DNA from: Bugula neritina
Lineage: Eukaryota > Bryozoa > Gymnolaemata > Cheilostomatida > Bugulidae
Reading direction: 5' to 3'
Length of the DNA stretch: 64,000 bases
Assembly: GCA_964035545.1 (NCBI GenBank)
Contig: OZ037766.1
Location: 16,810,222-16,874,221, forward strand
The number at the start of each line of letters is the position of its first letter. The stretch's first letter is position 1. The translations under genes and the position numbers were made by a program. The notes under the pieces are model-generated. The model saw nothing but the letters and a program-made list of their open reading frames with translations. It had not been told where the DNA came from and did no database searches. This document shows positions 62,059-64,000 of the stretch, one piece after another.

Positions 62059-62383
62059 AATAATGTAAAGCCATTTCATTTATAAGCGATTAAAATGAAT
62101 GGTAAGGTAAACGTAGCTTTGTGTTTAGCTTTTCTAGCTGTTCTCACTCTCACAATTAGCATCAATATAACTTGTATTGAATTTTTGTACATGTTTAGCA
62201 TGTGTAAACCTTTATAGTGTCAGAGAAAATCAACATTGGTGCATACAGAAGAACCACAACTTTGGGAGGGGGTCTTACACTGATTCTGTGATATTATTAT
62301 AAACATCTATGTTCATGCTATTTTTTAATGTCAGTTATTGTAGGAACTGGGTGGGATGTATTTGTTGAATTTACTCAGTCATT

Positions 62384-62450
62384 CCTGTGGTGTAATTGTT
62401 AGGGCACCTGCTTACATACTGGAGGTCTCAGGTTTGAATGCCAGTAGGGC
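62384..62450 (+). mobile_element. tRNA-derived SINE head or tRNA pseudogene
   Basis: A-box-like TGGTGTAATTGTTAGGGCAC and B-box-like GGTTTGAATGCC (62431-62442) are separated by a tRNA-like distance (CTGC..GGAGGTCTCA). The acceptor stem does not pair cleanly, and an unrelated AT-rich tail follows. A functional tRNA is unlikely. Confidence 0.6.
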
Positions 62451-64000
62451 AATTGTTTTTCAGTTATTTTTTTGAAAAGTCTAGCATGCTGTAAGCTCGA
62501 ATAAATTTAAAAAAACAACTCTTAAACCATTTACCAGTTTCTATATTATTATATAATAACACAATGTTATGTACTTAGTGATAACAAACATGCAATAACC
62601 ATTCTTGTTAATATCACAGAATAATTGTGATACTTAGAATTTCTCAGAGTGCTGTAAATAAAATCACACGTAATACTGCAGCCATTTCTTCATAAGGAGA
62701 GGAAGTAAGAACCAAAAAGACCAATCAAACTAGCAGCTAGGTACCTATTTTAGTCACATCTCTTAACTTTACAGTGTTCATTGTATAGAAATAGGGTGGT
62801 CAAAGTAATGGTGTATAGTGCACCATAGTTTATAAAAATAGTATTACTGGTATAAAACTGTGCAAGGTGCTATAATTAGCTTAAACATGTAGCTGAGCAT
62901 AGAAAAATATACGTTCAAGTTTCTATTGATAATTTAAATAGTTTATTTAGATTTTTAAAAGACATAGTGGTATTGTGAATAATAAAAACCTATATACATG
63001 TATATAAAAATAAGAAAAATATTGCATATATGTAATACTAGTCGAGAAATAGTCAAACATTATAATGAGTAAAATTGGACAGTCTACCTACCATGAAGCA
63101 GAACAAATGCATGTATGCCAGCACATTGTAGTTAAAAAAATGAATAAAAATATAACTATTCTTGCAAAAAAGTAACTTTACTGGTAGTTAAAAATACTCT
63201 ACCTGCATTTTAAAAATAAAAAGCCTTCAAAAAATAAGAACATCAAAGTTAAAATTGTGCATTAGTAGACATATTTTATCTCAGCATAGATAAATAGCCT
63301 TACCTACTCATCTATTGAGCAACATTTTTCTACAAATTTAATGTGAACCAAATATCATGAAACACTCTCAGCTGCACAGATTGATTTGCATGTGCTGCTC
63401 CTATATATTTCACCTCTAACTATGATTACACATGTCGAGTTTGTTTCTCCAAAAGCTAATTTAAATCAACAATTTAAACTATCTTTGTTTTTTTTATTCA
63501 AAATGATTTTATGTTACTGCAAAATATGTTTAGAGCTTGACTTGTGTAGTTTATCTTAAATAAGTCAAACTTGAAACGGCACAGTTAGTATTATACGTAG
63601 CTGTGCAATGATAAAAAGTTTGTAATAATGATTAATGATTGAATGTCATCTTAAAGATAGCTATGAGTTATTTCCTGTTAGGCCCTACCCATAAATAATG
63701 ATTAAAATATAATATGCTATCAACTTGTCCAGAATATCATTTGAAGTTTGCTTCATCACTTCAGGAACTGTTGCATTGGGAAGCTGCATACTATATCTAT
63801 TGTGATTTAATTAGAATAATGATTAGGTTAAATATAAGGCAATACTAGATACAATAACTTAAACAATATTTTAAATGGCACTTGTGTTCCACTCTGCAAA
63901 AATTTATACTGAAATGGTATGCTAGTGCATGGTTATAAATTATTTTTGGATAATTAATGGAAAATACTTGCAATATACTCGTATTTCAAGACCCATGATT
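62451..64000. other. No gene seen
   Basis: AT-rich sequence to the window end. Possible SINE body near 62.45-62.52 kb; otherwise nothing supported. Confidence 0.5.

Noticed and set aside
61716-62085. Overlapping frames on both strands rich in Tyr, Ile, Val, Met and Cys
   Set aside because: They come from the TATG/TA simple repeat.

Overview
The window is AT-rich, intron-rich animal DNA. Three genes can be rebuilt exon by exon with matching splice phases, and each matches a family found across animals: NOL6, PTDSS2 and an invertebrate-type muscarinic acetylcholine receptor. With a VWF/mucin-type cystine-knot terminus, TA microsatellites and several transposon classes, this points to an invertebrate metazoan, plausibly a lophotrochozoan. 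The species cannot be fixed from the sequence. No bacterial-style operon, CRISPR array or rRNA gene is visible.

Layout, left to right. 0.6-1.6 kb (+): last three exons of a secreted cysteine-rich protein ending in a CTCK domain. 3.6-8.1 kb (+): a four-exon gene for an unrecognised basic, Ser-rich 355-residue protein. 10.5-11.6 kb (-): two tentative exons of an unidentified gene. 13.2-16.9 kb: a TA microsatellite, degenerate trinucleotide-like repeats, a decayed RTE-like LINE and a SINE head. 17.7-34.8 kb (+): complete 21-exon NOL6, 1065 aa. 35.6-37.3 kb (-): intronless coding region of a muscarinic receptor, convergent with NOL6. 43.0-51.5 kb (-): complete nine-exon PTDSS2, 485 aa. 52.2-60.5 kb: a second repeat island holding a very young Ty3/Gypsy element (LTRs 304/305 identical, integrase truncated) and a 5'-truncated LINE with a still-open reverse transcriptase frame. 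61.4-64 kb: a MITE, a long TA/TATG microsatellite, a SINE head, then featureless DNA.

The genes have unrelated housekeeping or signalling roles (ribosome assembly, phospholipid synthesis, acetylcholine sensing), and nothing suggests they act together.

The most interesting signals are in the mobile DNA. The Gypsy gag/pol overlap carries a textbook -1 frameshift cassette: a GTTAAAC heptamer in the gag frame, then a 5-base spacer and an 8-bp GC stem. Two MITE families each occur twice: a 370-376 bp family with TWA (TTA/TAA) target duplications (PIF/Harbinger-like), and a 402-bp TA-flanked family. The two copies of the second family lie inverted to each other in PTDSS2 introns and bracket exons 4-6. 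I did not find a clearly new multi-gene system.
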